From NCBI RefSeq assembly GCF_030936135.1, contig NC_082595.1:109756334-109820333 (forward strand): a DNA stretch of 64,000 nt, read 5' to 3'. Below the pieces are notes generated by a model, which did no database searches, was not told where the DNA came from, and saw only the letters and a list, made by a program, of their open reading frames with translations. Shown here one piece after another: positions 48,581-61,400 of this stretch (position 1 is the stretch's first letter; each line of letters opens with the position of its first letter). The position numbers and the translations under genes were made by a program. The DNA comes from Gavia stellata. Lineage: Eukaryota > Chordata > Aves > Gaviiformes > Gaviidae.

Positions 48581-50639
48581 CTTGGCCAGGCTTTGGGGGG
48601 CTCTTGCCAGCACAGGATTCCTCAGGGACTCGCCCCAGTCTCCCAGGGTGATTGCTAAGGGGACAGGGGGAAAGTCAGGAGTCTTTGGCAATTGCACAGT
48701 GCTGACGCTCTTCCTGGGATGCAAAGATTCAATTCATCATGTCCAGGTACCTGGAGGGTTTTCACGCATTGCAGAGGAGGCTGATTCCCTGGGGGAAGTT
48801 GTCCGAGTGGAGAAGAGGGTGGATTCAAGGGCTGCTCTGGAGGCAGCATGGATTTCATGTCTGGAGTGGGCTCAGCAGGAGGGGATTCAGACAGGGATTT
48901 TTTTGGGATTCCCTCGGGCCTGTTTTTGCTTGCAAAGGTGGCAAATTCCTCCGATGTTACTGGTTTGTCCTCTGCAGGCTGCACTTGCAGACCTCTAGCC
49001 TTACATGCAAGTCGTGGACTCCAGGGTTGTTTAGGTTGGGGTCCCAGAGGGGAAAACACGCTGCTTCACTGATAGGGAGTGCCCTCAACCTCATAGGTGA
49101 CTATATCTTTGTGTCATTGTAGGGTTTTTTTCTAAGGGGAACACCCTGATTTTTAATTACTGGATTGCTGGTGAGAAGATTTTTGCAGTCACAGCCTGAT
49201 TTTTTCCACTGGGCTGTTTGTAGGTGGAAATCATCAGCTTGGGGGTGGCAGTCCTGGTTATTTACCCACCCCCCAGAACAAGCCATAAATCCCGACAGCG
49301 TGAGCCTTTGCCTGGATTCTTACAGAGAGGTTTCCCTGGAGTTTTGCTGGCTCATTTTTTGCAGGCTTGCATGCACACCAGCTCTTGCTCGCCCATGCCA
49401 GCTTGCTGCTTGCTCCCAGAGAGCGTCTGTGCACAGCGCCGGTGGGTTTTGTAATGCTGGCGATGTAGGGAAAGGAGGAAAGGTGTCTCTTACAGGTAAG
49501 TCTCTTGCAGGAGGGGGAAACCTCATCTGCTGTCCCCAGCCAGCACTGCCTGTGGGGAAGAGAAGAGCAAAGCTGCTCCTCTGACATCCAGGAGGAGAGC
49601 AAAAAGTGAGGGCTTGAGGGATGTGCCAGCGACAGACAAAGGCGTGCCGAGGAGGGGAGGGAGCGAGGAGCTGGCTTTGAGGCTGCCGGCCGGGTTGCCA
49701 TGGATTTTGTGCTAATAGGCCCCTTCCTTGCCTGGAAACAGAGGGAAAAGGGAGGGTTTTGAACACGGAGGAGCTGCCTTCATACCTGAGCTGTCTCCTG
49801 CGACCATCTGTCCAGCAGCTGTGCCAGACTGAAGGGCCAATATTCGCCGGTATAGGATATTTTGGGAAATAAAGAGGCAATGTCCCTGCGCCAGGGACGC
49901 CTGCTCCACGGCACGCTGCTGTGCTCCTGGCTGCAGCTTGGACCCGTCCGTGCTATGTGCTCCGGTTCATGTTGCATTTGAGGTGTGGGTGATGGGAAGG
50001 GGAGATTCGCAGGAGCAGAGGGCAGGGCCGGGATTTTTGGGTGCCCACATGGGCTGCAGGATGTCTCCAGACCCCAGACAAACCTCAAAAGCTTTCCTGT
50101 TCCCCTGCAATGGAGACATTAATGCTCCTAACTCCATGAAAACATCCCTCCTCAGATATCGTCTGTCTCCAAGTCCCTGGTTATGTGTTAGTGAGCACAT
50201 TTTTCACCTTGACATGCTCAGGATGCTGTTGTCTACCTGGACCAGGGAGGATGGGGGTCACGTCTGTGCTAAACCTCCCTTCCTCTGAGTGATTGCTTTT
50301 TATTAAGCCCTGGTTTTGAGAGCATCAGGAAAGCCACCCCAGTAAAGCCAAATGCGATGCTGGCTTCCCTGAGAGCGCTGCTGCCTTTACCCACCCGGGC
50401 GAGGATGCTCACAGTGGAGTACGAGGAGTCGGAGTTGGCATCAAGTATTCAGAAAAGCAATCGCACGTCAAAGAGCTTGGGGTTTTGAGGGCTCTGTGCA
50501 CTGTTATAAAGGGATTATAATTTATTAACACGGCCGCCAAAAACCATTAATTGGCCTCAGACGTGTAGAGATCTCTGGCTGGGGATCAGATTCAGAGGCG
50601 TGATGTATCTGCTGGGTGTGAGCATACCCCAATGTGAAC
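48581..50639. other. Intergenic DNA downstream of the CpG island
   Basis: It contains a perfect + strand donor (TACAG/GTAAGT at 49495/49496) and an AT-rich stretch near 50500-50556 with TTAATTGGCC at 50547-50556. Long open frames here (for example minus 49320-49880) have no recognisable domain and probably reflect local GC content. Confidence 0.5.
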
Positions 50640-51115
50640 CATGGCACATGCATCTGCATGTGCCGTGGTGTTCATGGGGTGTGGACGGGTGCGTGTGTGC
50701 TGCTGTGCGTGTGTGTGTTGGCACACATCAGTCTACTACAGGTGTATGCAAGCCCATAGACTATGCTGAACACGCTCGTGTGTGTAACACAGACTTTGTA
50801 TGTGTGTGTATACAGGTAACATGTTCAAACCGTAATAACATGATAATAAACAGTGTGTATGTGTGTACCGCAATGCTTGTGCACATACGTATATCACTGT
50901 GTGCGCGTGTGTGTTGAACACAGCAACGTATGTGTGAAAACTGTTTACGTGTGGCAAGTGTAGACCACGAAGCACGTGCACAACATTTACATGCATGTGC
51001 ATGTGTACTGCTGCGTGCGTGCACGCATGTGGGTATGTGTGCACATCAGTGTGCAAACATGTGTGTGCGCCTCGTTGTGCACTTGTGTGAGCACAACGTG
51101 TGTGGGTGCATAGGG
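50640..51115. repeat. TG-rich, purine-pyrimidine alternating low-complexity tract
   Basis: About 475 bp are dominated by short TGTG, GTGCGTG, CACATACG and GCATGTGC runs, without a single long (TG)n. Examples are GTGCGTGTGTGCTGCTGTGC near 50690, GTGTGCGCGTGTGTGTTG near 50899 and ATGCATGTGCATGTGTAC near 50991. Reading frames through it give His/Thr- or Val/Cys-rich chains that are artefacts of the repeat. It looks like an old, mutated dinucleotide array, or DNA kept in alternating form. Confidence 0.85.
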
Positions 51116-54019
51116 CTGGCGCTGTGCATGTGGCTCACTGCAACACTCAATTTTACCTTCATTTTCAGGACGTTTCCTTGAAGAGCACCGAGGGGCAGAG
51201 CGGGGCTCCGGAGATGAACATGCCAATGCTCCGGGGTGGGGTTGCAAACCAGCCCTGGGGACCTGTCACCCTGTGGGCTGTCAGATGGGCCAAGCATGTC
51301 CTGTCACTGTGACCCCCAGCCACCTTGTCCCTGCCCACGTGGTCCTCTTGTGACCACAGCAGATGGACAGGGGACAACCCCGCTGCTCCTGGTAGCCCTT
51401 GCCAGTGCAGGCAGTTTGGGTGGTGGAGAAGAGCTGTGCTGGCCGTCCTTGGGGACAGGAGGTGAGGTGCATCGCTTTAGTTCCGAAGTAGCAACTCAAG
51501 AGCCACTGTCAGAGCTTGGATCCTCATGACGCATTTCATTCCCAAATCCCTCTCTCTTCCTCTACACCAGCCTCCCAAGCCCACTCCTTGCATGGACCTT
51601 CTCCAGCTCCTCTCCCCTCCCCGCCATCCCTTCCAACACCTTTTTTTCTCTGAAATGACCTCGTCTGTGGGACTGAGATAAGGGCACGCGCTTGAAAAGG
51701 ATGCAGATGTTCTTCATTCAGTCTCGCCTTCCAGCTGGATGCCAGAAACTCCTACTCCAGCTCCTCCAACAGAACAAGGATAGTGCCCGTGCTGCAGAAA
51801 GCCCTGCTTGAGTGAGGAGGAGGAGCGACTCGCTGGCTTGTGGTTTAGTTTCTCCTTCCTCCACATCCCAAACAGTCAAATATTTGCCTTTCCTTGAAGC
51901 ATCTCTTTGTAGAAATAAGGGGCGGGGGGGAGAAAATGGTCTCAGCTCACCCAGACCATCTGTCCTCTGTATCAGTGTATCTCATTAAAAGAGAGGACAT
52001 AATTAAAGAGGAAATAAATAAAAACTGTGCTGGTGCTGCTTTACTGTTTAGTCATGTTCCCAGATATTTCTCTGCTCAGTTGTTAGTACTCGTCCCGCAC
52101 CGGTTGCATCCAAGAGGATCCCTCCTCTTGGCTGCTGTGGGGTTTGGAGCACTATGTGCAAGCAAACTTCAAGTCTTCATCAGGCAGGATCTGATGTTTG
52201 CACTGCTCCTCAAGGACGATGAGGGAGGGAGCCCCAGCTGCCCTTTTGGAGGTACACCCCTTTCTGCATGGAGCTGGTTCACTACATCCACCTGCCTCAG
52301 GAGCTCTGCCAGGCTGGGGTTGCACCCATGCATGCACTGCTTCCAGAGCTCTTCTGGGCACTGTCTTCCTTTTTTTCCTGGGTTTTTCATAGTGACTCTA
52401 GCGATGATACTTAGAGTATCTAAGTAGATACTATACTAGAGATGATACAACTCCACTGCTGCAAAATCCAGAGCTGGTAAGCATGGGTGCTGGACTTAAA
52501 ACCTACAAGCCTGAGCTTAGAGGACCTCTGAATGTTTTTAACCCACCACAAAAGCTCCCAAGGCAAACAGTTCTGTGGGCAGCTGCTTTATACTCCAAAT
52601 ACAGTGGCGTTTGGGTACTGAACCAGAGGTTTCGCTGGTTTGAATCTGCCAGATCCCTTACACAAAGCCATGGTTCTCAATCCAGGTCCTGAAGGATGGA
52701 TGTCATCACCACAAGAGCCTTAACTGGCCCATCAGCCCAGGCAACGGCAGTGGCTAGCCTTATTGTGGCAAGGGCCAAGTGGGCACAGAATTTCAGTGGG
52801 AAAGGATGAAGGCACCCTGCCCTCCTCAGGATCTCATTTTGAGGGAGCATCTTCATCCTCGTCCCCACTTTTAAGCTTCTGCCCAGTTTTGCTGAGTGAG
52901 ACTGTGTCCAATTGCTATGGCTAGACCAACCCTCCACGACTTTCTCTTATCCCCTCCTTGAACCTTGATGCCCCCTGAGCTCTTCAGGGGAGGAATGCAT
53001 TAGCTCAGGAGTCAGGAGGTTTTTGAGGGCTGGGAGATGTCTCTTGCATATGCTTGGGCCAGTGCTCACCCACCACGGCCAGGAGCAGCTGTTCCCCACT
53101 GCACCATCATGGTTTCAGCCCTGGGATGATGTGCATCGCACTCTCAGTCCTTCCCAAAAGGTGCCTGAGGTGAGGGGTGAGATGTGGGGAGGACCAGAGC
53201 CACTCTGGCTATTGAAGCTGCAACATCATTTCCAAAGCAAGCAGCTTCCAGCTCAAGCAAAAAACAACCCTAGGCGATCCCCTCCTCCTCCTTCAGCCTC
53301 CTTTCACACCAGCAAGGCAACCTCGACCAGGCGTTTTGCTCTGGGGAGCGAAGAGAGGCAGGGAGGGGGTTGCAACTCGAGACAAAACTGGGTTAATTCA
53401 GCATGGAAGGGATTTTTTGTCTCCCCGTTACTCGCTTGTCAAGGGAAGAGTGTGCTCCTTCTCCTTCCCCCTCTATTCGTATTCCGAGCTCATTTGCTGC
53501 AGTGGGAGCTGCGCGACCGCCAGCCTGGGAAGCACATCTGCATTGTGATGTAGTCAGAAACTCGTGTCTCCAAATCAATTACTGATCTTCTGCTGCTCCA
53601 GAAATTGCTCGGGATGGCTTTGCACGTTAGGTGTGGGGAGAGAGAGAGGCTCAGCCTCATTTTCTGCATCTCTGCTCCTCCAGCTTCCTCAGAGGCAGAG
53701 CTGTGATTTATTTGGTGGATCTGATTAATTATGCCTCGTAAAATTTCCCCATTTGTCCTGATCTTCCTTCTCTTGGTATCAATTCTGATTGTTGATGCAT
53801 AAGCTGTTTTTGGAGTGGTGTTTTTCTATATGACTCTTATGAATGATGCCGATTGTGTATCCCTCTGTTTGTTGTCCACCCCCTCTTCCTTCCAAACAAC
53901 TTTTCAACCTCCTGATCCCTGCCAGATTTGACAGAGCAGTCAACCTCAGAGATGTCACATTCCCACAAATGTTTCTCAAGTGCTTTTCCATCAGCGTATT
54001 TATCGAGCAGAGGACATGC
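51116..54019. other. Intergenic DNA, nothing supported apart from small inverted repeats
   Basis: Open frames of about 175 codons at 51894-52427 and 53023-53553 (+) have no family resemblance. The small hairpin cluster at 52403-52448 is listed separately. Confidence 0.5.
52403..52448. repeat. Overlapping small inverted repeats flanked by GATGATAC
   Basis: Two hairpins overlap: CTTAGA-GTA-TCTAAG (52410-52424) and AGTATCT-AAGT-AGATACT (52415-52432). The cluster is bracketed by direct repeats of GATGATAC at 52403-52410 and 52441-52448. Confidence 0.8.
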
Positions 54020-54110
54020 TTGAGACTAACTACATCCACACCAGTGAACTAACCAGTGCCTAGACCTGTCTTCTGTCCTGAGGCACCCCTGGCCCTATCA
54101 AGTTGTCATG
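54020..54110 (-). repeat. Unclassified dispersed repeat, copy C (3' part only)
   Basis: On the + strand the order GTGAACTAACCAGTGCCTAG, ACCTGTCTTCTGTCCTGAGG follows copy A (GTAAACTAACCCATGCCAGA, CCTGGTCTCTGGCCCTGAGG). It is about 90 bp long and truncated. Confidence 0.45.
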
Positions 54111-57100
54111 AAGGTGGTGGATATGGTAACTGCAGACCCACCTTTCACCAAGTCCTAGGGAGCAAGTGATGAAACCAGCAGGGAATCCATTTAAAAGAGA
54201 TAACACAAATTACCTCTTGGCACAGCGGGCATCAGAAAGTATCAGGATGGTGGGAAAAGAGCGAGGAATAGTCGTGGGCAGCAGGGCCATAAACGGATGT
54301 TAAAGACTAGGCTGGGATGTCCTCCCTCGTGTCCCTAACCCCAGGGGTGAGGATGCTGACGAAGCACTCGAGGACTAGCGCACGGAGAGGTGCTGGGTTC
54401 ACGAGCTCTCCCTAAAAAACATCTCTTTGGCCAGCATGGTCTCAAGGGACCATGTTGTGACCCCTGGAGATATTTCCTATGTCCACTCCTACTTGTATCA
54501 CCTGGATCCTCACAGTCCCTCTTGGGACTGACGTCCACCCCCCTGCCCAAAGGGTTCTGCAAACACATCCGGAGGGACCTCGTGGTCTGGCTGGGAAGTG
54601 GGGTGACAGATGGGGGAAGGCAGAGACATGTGGCACAGCGCCCAGAAGTCCTACAAGGATAGAGACCTTGGAAAACAGAGGAAACTGAGGTCTCAGGGGG
54701 AGATAATTTTCCCTCGGGAGCAGCTCTCCATCTCTGTCTGCATCACGTGCAGAGCAGAGCTGTGAGCGCCCGAGAGCTGAGCATTGGTGTTTGCTGAACC
54801 ATGAACATGGAGAGTCTGGTGTCATTTGTCTCAGTAAACTGGTTATTAATTCTTGCAGCCAGGAGAGGATGCATTCGCATTTCCTCAGTGGTATCGCGTG
54901 CTGGCAGGAAACAAAAAGGCAGAAACGTCGGCTCTTCCCACATTTAGAGAGCACAGGGACACCCAGCCGGAGCCAGGCTCTTCCCAGACATCCACAGAGA
55001 CACTGAGAAAGCACCTGGGGTGTGTGCAGTCACTGCTAACACTCAGATCTACCTAAATTTCGGGGATACGGTTTAGCTTTTTCAGAGGAAAAAAAAACCC
55101 AGCCAGCAAGGAAATCCAAGCCTGTGTTCATGTAGAGATAGATCCCTATACATACAAACAAACATGCCCATGCACAGAATGTCAAATAAATAAGTAAATA
55201 CGGGAAGGTTGCTTTAGTTCTCCTGGGGTTTTACCCTCAGCTAGCTGCTGGAGATCAGAGCATCACCTGAATAATATCAGTACTTGGCTCAAACTCCCTG
55301 CAGGGATCGAGGGGGCTCAGGAGTTACTCCCTTCCTCGGATAAAAGATCAGCTTTGGAGGAGGGCTTTGGGATTTGATTATTTCAGTTTCTGTTAAATCC
55401 TCTCCTTCTCTACTTGGTTTCTTGGGGCTTACAGGAGAAGGAGGGTGGTGGGAAATGCCCCCATTGGGTGAATTCCAGCGGGGGGAGTTGCAGGCTGGAT
55501 TTGGAAGAAAGGGGCAAATACTACGGGGACTGAAGCATGAAAGGATCCCCGAAGCTTCATGCTAGTCCCATCCCTGTCCCTCAGTACTGGGGAATCCCGT
55601 GTCTCACCAGTGTCGCTGCACTCAGAGCTCCGCTGCAAACTGGGACTTCCACTGAAGTCATTCAGATCTCGCCTGGCATTCAGATATCCCCCTGCAACTG
55701 TTCCTCCAGGGAATTTGGAGGTACCAGGACACTCCCAGGGTTTTCTGAGACAGCTCAGGCAAACTGCTGAGCCCCAAGGAAACGAGTAAAAAGCAGAGAT
55801 GGCCGGTGAAATAGACTGGGGAGGAGGAACCTTCCTGTCTTCAAGGATCACAGTTCCCACCAGCACTTTTGAAGAAGGGGCAGGACATCCATTCCCACAA
55901 AAAAATCAGATAAGGCCTCTCTGCCTGCAGAGATGAAGAAAGGCAGAGGATTCACTCAAAAGGGTTTCTGCATCCCCAGCAACCTTTGAAAAATGGTCTT
56001 TGATCAGGAAGAAAGGCAAAAAAGCTCCATGCAGTGGATAAATCTTTACAGTGTACAAGTTTGTGTCCCACAGCTCCTAGGCTTCTTTCACCCACTTGAA
56101 CAACACTCCCAGGTAATTCCATAACCTTCATTTCTCCTTTCTAACTCCCCTTAATCTCCCAGGTGCAACACTTCCACGCCCTTCTTTCCTCTGTCCCCCT
56201 GTGTCTTATCCATCCTTGACTCTCTGGCTGTGGATACGCTGTGTTTTGGCCTTGTTTGGAGCTATGCAGGTGCTGAGCAAGAGGGCAGAGGCACTGCCTG
56301 CCTGCTGTGTCTCTGCTCTAGTGGATATAAAACAGTCTGAGGCACTGCCACCCCTGTGGTGGCAACAACTCCAACAGTAATGCATCTCCCATCCTCCAGC
56401 CAGCAACCGATTTTACTAAAAACCTGCAAGAACCAAATATCTTTGATACCTGCACCCCTAGATCAGACATGGCTGTGATTTGTCATGTATTTCAAGGTGA
56501 CTAACCTTGCAGACAAGCAAGAGGCACAGATCTGCATGGTCATGTAAGCCCCTTTCTTTAGGAAACCCAACAAAACAGCGTTTCAGAGCCCTGGGTTGGC
56601 TGTTGGCTGGTGTGGTTTCATTTCCTCTAAATGTTGCTATGTAAACACTAATCAGTCCAAATTATTCAAATCACAACTGTCGAGCATGGAAGTAGCATTA
56701 ATGAGGAAAAAAAAGGAAGAGATCAGTAGAGCATAAAGTGTCCTTTGGCTGGAGGTCGGTGGCTCCCATCCAACACATGCAACTCACACCCCTTCCTCTC
56801 CCATAGCCCTTGGAAATCTGTCTTGATGGGAGCGAGCTCTGGGCCAGGTTGTCCAGCCCCAGGGTTCCTGGCTGGCTAAACACTAGGGGATATTTCCCTT
56901 TTCATGGAGAACATAAACACCTTGGGGTCTGACTCTAACGTGAGATGTCCCAGAGACTGGAAGTGCTCTGTCCTGCTCTGCTGCCAGGTTTCCAGCTAGC
57001 GCAAGACCGCGTTGAGTTGCTACTGCAAGACCAGGATGGGCGTGAGTGCAAGGCTCTGTTTTATCCTTCCAGTGCCCCTATGCAGACTCATGATTCATTT

Positions 57101-57734
57101 AACTCGTTTCCAAAGCCAGCTAAGCTTCAAGGCACTCTTAACACCTATGGCTCCAGCCATGGCCATGGTGGTTCCTGGAGGCAGACTTACACCAGGTCAT
57201 GGTGCCTGTTGTAGCTCGGGCTCACCTCTGGGAGATGAAGTGATTGCAGAAGTCTGTCACGGTGCCACATGAGCCTTCCATGTGATTTGGACCAAGGAAG
57301 GCACAAGCCTCCAAAGCCCAGGCCTATGAAGACCATGGCAAACAACGTTTCCCCACGCAAACTGAGGTGTACCATGGCTGCAGGGCTGCATGCATTCATC
57401 ACCTCTCCCTGCCTGTTTCCACAGAGCTATGTTAGACCAGGGACACTATGTCAGACAAGGGAAAAAGTCTCTCATCCTGCCTCAAAGCTTTACATGGCAT
57501 GGCCAGGCCCTCCTTGGTCTCCAAGCACCACAGCATGGCACGTCACGTGGGCTTTGATAACTTATACCCAACACATTGCTACCTGCTTAGTACCCCATGC
57601 AAAGATTACAGCTAAAGCAAACAAATGCCTAGACCAAAAAGGGAAGGCAGATGTTATAACAGGTTGTTGTTTTCATGTTTGTTGTTGGCAAGACTGGGAG
57701 GTGACCCAGGGTGGGTCCTTGAAGATCTCTCCAG
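54111..57734. other. Intergenic DNA, nothing supported
   Basis: A 190-codon minus frame at 54442-55014 has no recognisable domain. A TTGCAG acceptor-like site near 54858 precedes an open stretch, but no matching donor or family was found. Confidence 0.5.
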
Positions 57735-58031
57735 GCTATTGTTGGTCTCTTCTCCCAAGTGACTAGTGACAGGACAAGAGGAAATGGCCTCAGGTTGTGC
57801 CAGGGGAGGTTCAGGCTGGATATTAGGAAAAATGTCTTTACTGAGGGAGTGGTGACACACTGGAACAGGCTGCCCAGGGAGGTGGTGGAGTCACCATCCC
57901 TGGAGGTGTTCAAGGAACGTGTGGACGTGGCATTGTGGGACATGGTCTAGTGGGCATGGTGGTGTTAGCTGATGGTTGGACTTGATGATCTTACAGGTCT
58001 TTTCCAACCTTAGTGATTCTGTGATTCTATT
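57735..58031 (+). mobile_element. CR1 LINE, 5'-truncated, 3' end intact
   Basis: This is a typical avian CR1 3' end. It begins near TTGGTCTCTTCTCCCAAG and encodes the last residues of ORF2 in one open frame ([19 protein letters not shown], then [20 protein letters not shown]). It continues through TTGGACTTGATGATCTTACA and ends with the GTGATTCTGTGATTCTATT 8-bp repeats that mark CR1 termini. The ORF2 C-terminus stays open, so the copy is fairly young compared with the one at 8881-9135. The insertion is far too short to be active. Confidence 0.95.
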
Positions 58032-58320
58032 GCAGACCCACCAAGGGGCTGAGCATGGTGTAAATAACACTCATATCTCTGGTGCAATCATCTCACATCA
58101 CGTCCACCAACCCAGGGTAAGTTGCTAAGCTGAAACAGCCACAGTGTGGACACCACTAGCAAAATCTCTTCCAAAGCAGAGGACACAAGTGCACACCTCT
58201 GCCCACCCCTGCCCCAGGCTGGCAGGTAGGCAGGTTGGTGCTGCTATGCCAGCCTGTGAAAGGAAACTGTAGTTGGTTTTGCTACAGGGCAGTAGCTTCT
58301 GGAAAAGGAGTAGAAACAAG

Positions 58321-58496
58321 ATCCCTGGTGGTGTCCCAGAGAGGTTGTGAGATCTTCATCCTTGGAGGTATTCAAGACTCAACTGGACATGGCCCTGAGT
58401 GACCTAATTTAATTAGACCTGCACTGAGCAGGACGTAGGATGAGATGAGCTACAGAAATCCCTTCCAAACTGAATTATTCCATGATTTTAAATTGC
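58321..58496 (+). mobile_element. Diverged CR1 LINE 3' fragment of a different subfamily
   Basis: The order of blocks is that of CR1: AGAGGTTGTGAGATCTTCAT, CTTGGAGGTATTCAAGACTC, ACTGGACATGGCCCTGAGTG, GATGAGCTACAGAAATCCCT, then TTCCATGATTTTA in place of the terminal octamers. The 'gagtgacc..ctgcactgagcagg' segment marks a subfamily different from the copies at 57735 and 62296. It lies about 290 bp downstream of the younger copy, in the same orientation. Confidence 0.8.
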
Positions 58497-61400
58497 TGCT
58501 GTGCTCTGTACTAATAAACTAACTACTACCAGTCACCAGCCCAGGAATAAATTTCACCCCTGAGGGCTACATCTGGTAGTTTGGCTTTTTTTTAAATGAA
58601 CTTTTCCAGATAGTTTTTGAACGTTGGTGACACCAATACCTGAAATAGATACGAACCGCTCATCCAGAAACGTCACAGCGGAGCCTTGCAGGAGGTTCTT
58701 CAAAGGTGAGAATGGGCATCTCTTGGGGGCTGTTCAGATTCAGCATATTGGAGCAATTTTCAAAAAGCAAAGCAGGTGTTACATGTGGAAAGGGTAAGCC
58801 AGACTCTGAGGAGGGGCAAATTGACATCGTTCCATGGAAAGCTGCTGGTCTATGGAGAAAGCCGGCCAGAAATCACCTGCATCCAGTATGACATCCAACT
58901 GCAGCATATACTAAAGCAGGAAACCATCAAGTCAGCCCTTGAAGCTGGTGTTTAAGCTATCTGGAAAATATCCCAGACATTAAACACTTGGAGCTGTTAG
59001 AATAAGCTCAGAATAAGAGAAATTGCACTTGGGAAAGGAAGGAATGAACCCATCAATCTTTAGGCCTCAGGAAGAGTGATTTTAAAATCTTTAGGGGAAG
59101 AATTTCAAATTGGGCCAGAGCACCATGAAACACTTCACCTAAGGTGTTTGGCTTTCCCTCTTTGCTTTGCTGGCAGTCCTGTTTTCCACCTGTCTGGCCC
59201 AGAAACATGGAAAATCTGGGTGTTTTGCTTTGTGGCCCTGCTCCTTTCTCCGCTGAGGTATGAAAGGATCTGTTGTCCCCATCTTTGCTTCAAAGGCAAC
59301 AGCATTTTCAAGGGAAAGAAGCCAATGCCTGTGCCCAGAAGCTGGAGGAAGGTGTCTGTATTTCTCAGAGACTATTCCTCTGTTTTCCACCCAGGCTGAA
59401 TTCAGTTTGGAAAGTGCTTAAAAACAGATTCGTTTACCAGAACTGTGGAACTCCTTGCTGCAAGATGTTGCTGCTGCTGCTGCTAAAAGTTGACACGAAG
59501 TTGATGGCAGACTGGATTATTTTGTGACAGTGAAATTCAGTGTTGGTAAATGAGCAGACAGAAACCACAGACAAATTCAGGAATACCTTGAGGCAGAGCT
59601 GAATTTGAAAGAGTACCTTGGGGAAGGATATTTTAGGTTTCCCTTATCCCTATAGCATTCCTTAGGCATCAGCTTCTGGACACTGCAGCAGAGATGTTGG
59701 GGAGATAGACCTAACCCATTAGGGCTGATGTTTGAAAATACAGTTTTGCATGTCTGAGCCACCTGGTTTTGTATGCCCCAACCCAACAAAGATGTTTGTC
59801 TATTTGGTCTCTGAACTCATGCAATTTAGACACCAGCTCCTTCTGCCTTGTGTGGTCCGTTCTTATTAACAGGGCTTGGGGTTTGGTTTTTTGAGGGGTG
59901 ATTTCTCCCCCAAACAAGAGGTCTGAATTAGCCTCAGCTGTGCTCGGCTCCAGCTTTCTTCTGAGAAGAGGTGAGAGCGGTGGGGTCAGTGCGTGCAACT
60001 CTAGAGATTCCCAGGTCACCTCCTGGTAGCCCACCACAAAGAAAACCAGCTCCATCTATCCCTCCATACACCTGATTTCCAGATATCTATGTTCTGCTCT
60101 GAGTCGATGTTTGCACTGGAGCTAAACTGAAGTTGGGATTTTACTTACACCCCCAAAATGTCCTCTACTGATGGCTAAATATCTCTGACTAATAAGGATG
60201 CTCAGGTAGGTGCAGACTGCCTCTCCTCCAGTCAGACCTTGCAGCAAAGTCAACGATGTGGGTCAGGGCTGCTGGTCAGACGCCAGCGCCTGGCACAGCA
60301 ATCCCAGGCATCCCTTTCAGATGCAGGTACCCCAAAATCCTTGCATGGAGTGTTTCCTATGGGCTTTCAGGAGTCTTTGGCATTGGAAGCATGAAGGGGT
60401 GCCATTATGGTTGGACTTGATGATCTTACAGGTCTTTTCCAACCTTAGGGATTCTGTGATCTGTGCCCAGCTCCTGCATCCTACTTACTACACGGCAAGT
60501 TGGTTTTCAAAATATCATTGACGCTGTGGATCGGAGAAATGGAAGATTTATTACCTGCCCCCCAGCTCACTTTGCCTGAAGACTGTTTCGGGGTGACAGA
60601 ATTAGCATTGTTGATCAATTATGCAGGCAAGATGGAGAAGGAGGAGGAAAAAAGACCTGTGGGGTTTGCAGCATGAGCCACTCAGGCATTTCACAAGGAG
60701 ATGGAGAGCAGCAGGGTGGGCTGAGCCCCAACATCGCATAGGCAACCTGCTCCGGGCAGGGGCACCCTTGGGGCCAGCCCTGGCTTGGGGCTCATCCTTT
60801 GGTGAATTATTTGGCAGCACCTTCCAGTCCTCTCAGAGAAGGAGTTACCCCTAATTTAGCCATCCCCTACTTTGCTGGGCATCCACTCAGCTTTTTGTAG
60901 GATGCTGCCAAAGCTGAGGGATGCATGCAGCATCCTAAAGGCTACACACACCTCAGCAGCTGTCCAGAACCCTGGGTGAGGGCCAAGGGGCACTTCACAG
61001 CACCCACCACCCAAAGTCAAGGGACCTCTGAACCGGCCTGGAGGATCTGCAGTCCTCAAGGATGTGTTTGAAAGCTGACTCTCAGGAGCTATGGGGTGGT
61101 GTTAAGGTCAGAAGAGGGTCTCTCTTCCAACAGGTCTGATTTCAGGAGGGGGTTTTGGCCCACTGATCCCAGTCTGACATAAGTAGGGGCTGGCATCAAG
61201 CAGATTCTTACTGCTCAGGGACACACCTTGCCCACAGTGATGCCACACTGCCAAAGTGGTCCTAAGAAACCCTGAACTTTGACCAAGTTAAATAGGAAAG
61301 AAAGCGATGAGCAAGTATTGCTGTTCTCCATCACGAGAAGATGTGTCCTAGATCAGGTGCTGGTTTGGGGACCACACAGTCCCCTGGCAGAAGGACCTCC

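Noticed and set aside
49320..49880. 186-codon minus-strand open frame next to the CpG island
   Set aside because: No family motif. GC-rich DNA near the island lowers stop frequency.
50736..51247. His/Thr- and Cys-rich open frames on the minus strand
   Set aside because: They are translations of the TG-rich low-complexity tract.
54442..55014. 190-codon minus-strand open frame
   Set aside because: No recognisable domain, no splice context, and heavily shared with open frames on the other strand. Likely a composition effect.
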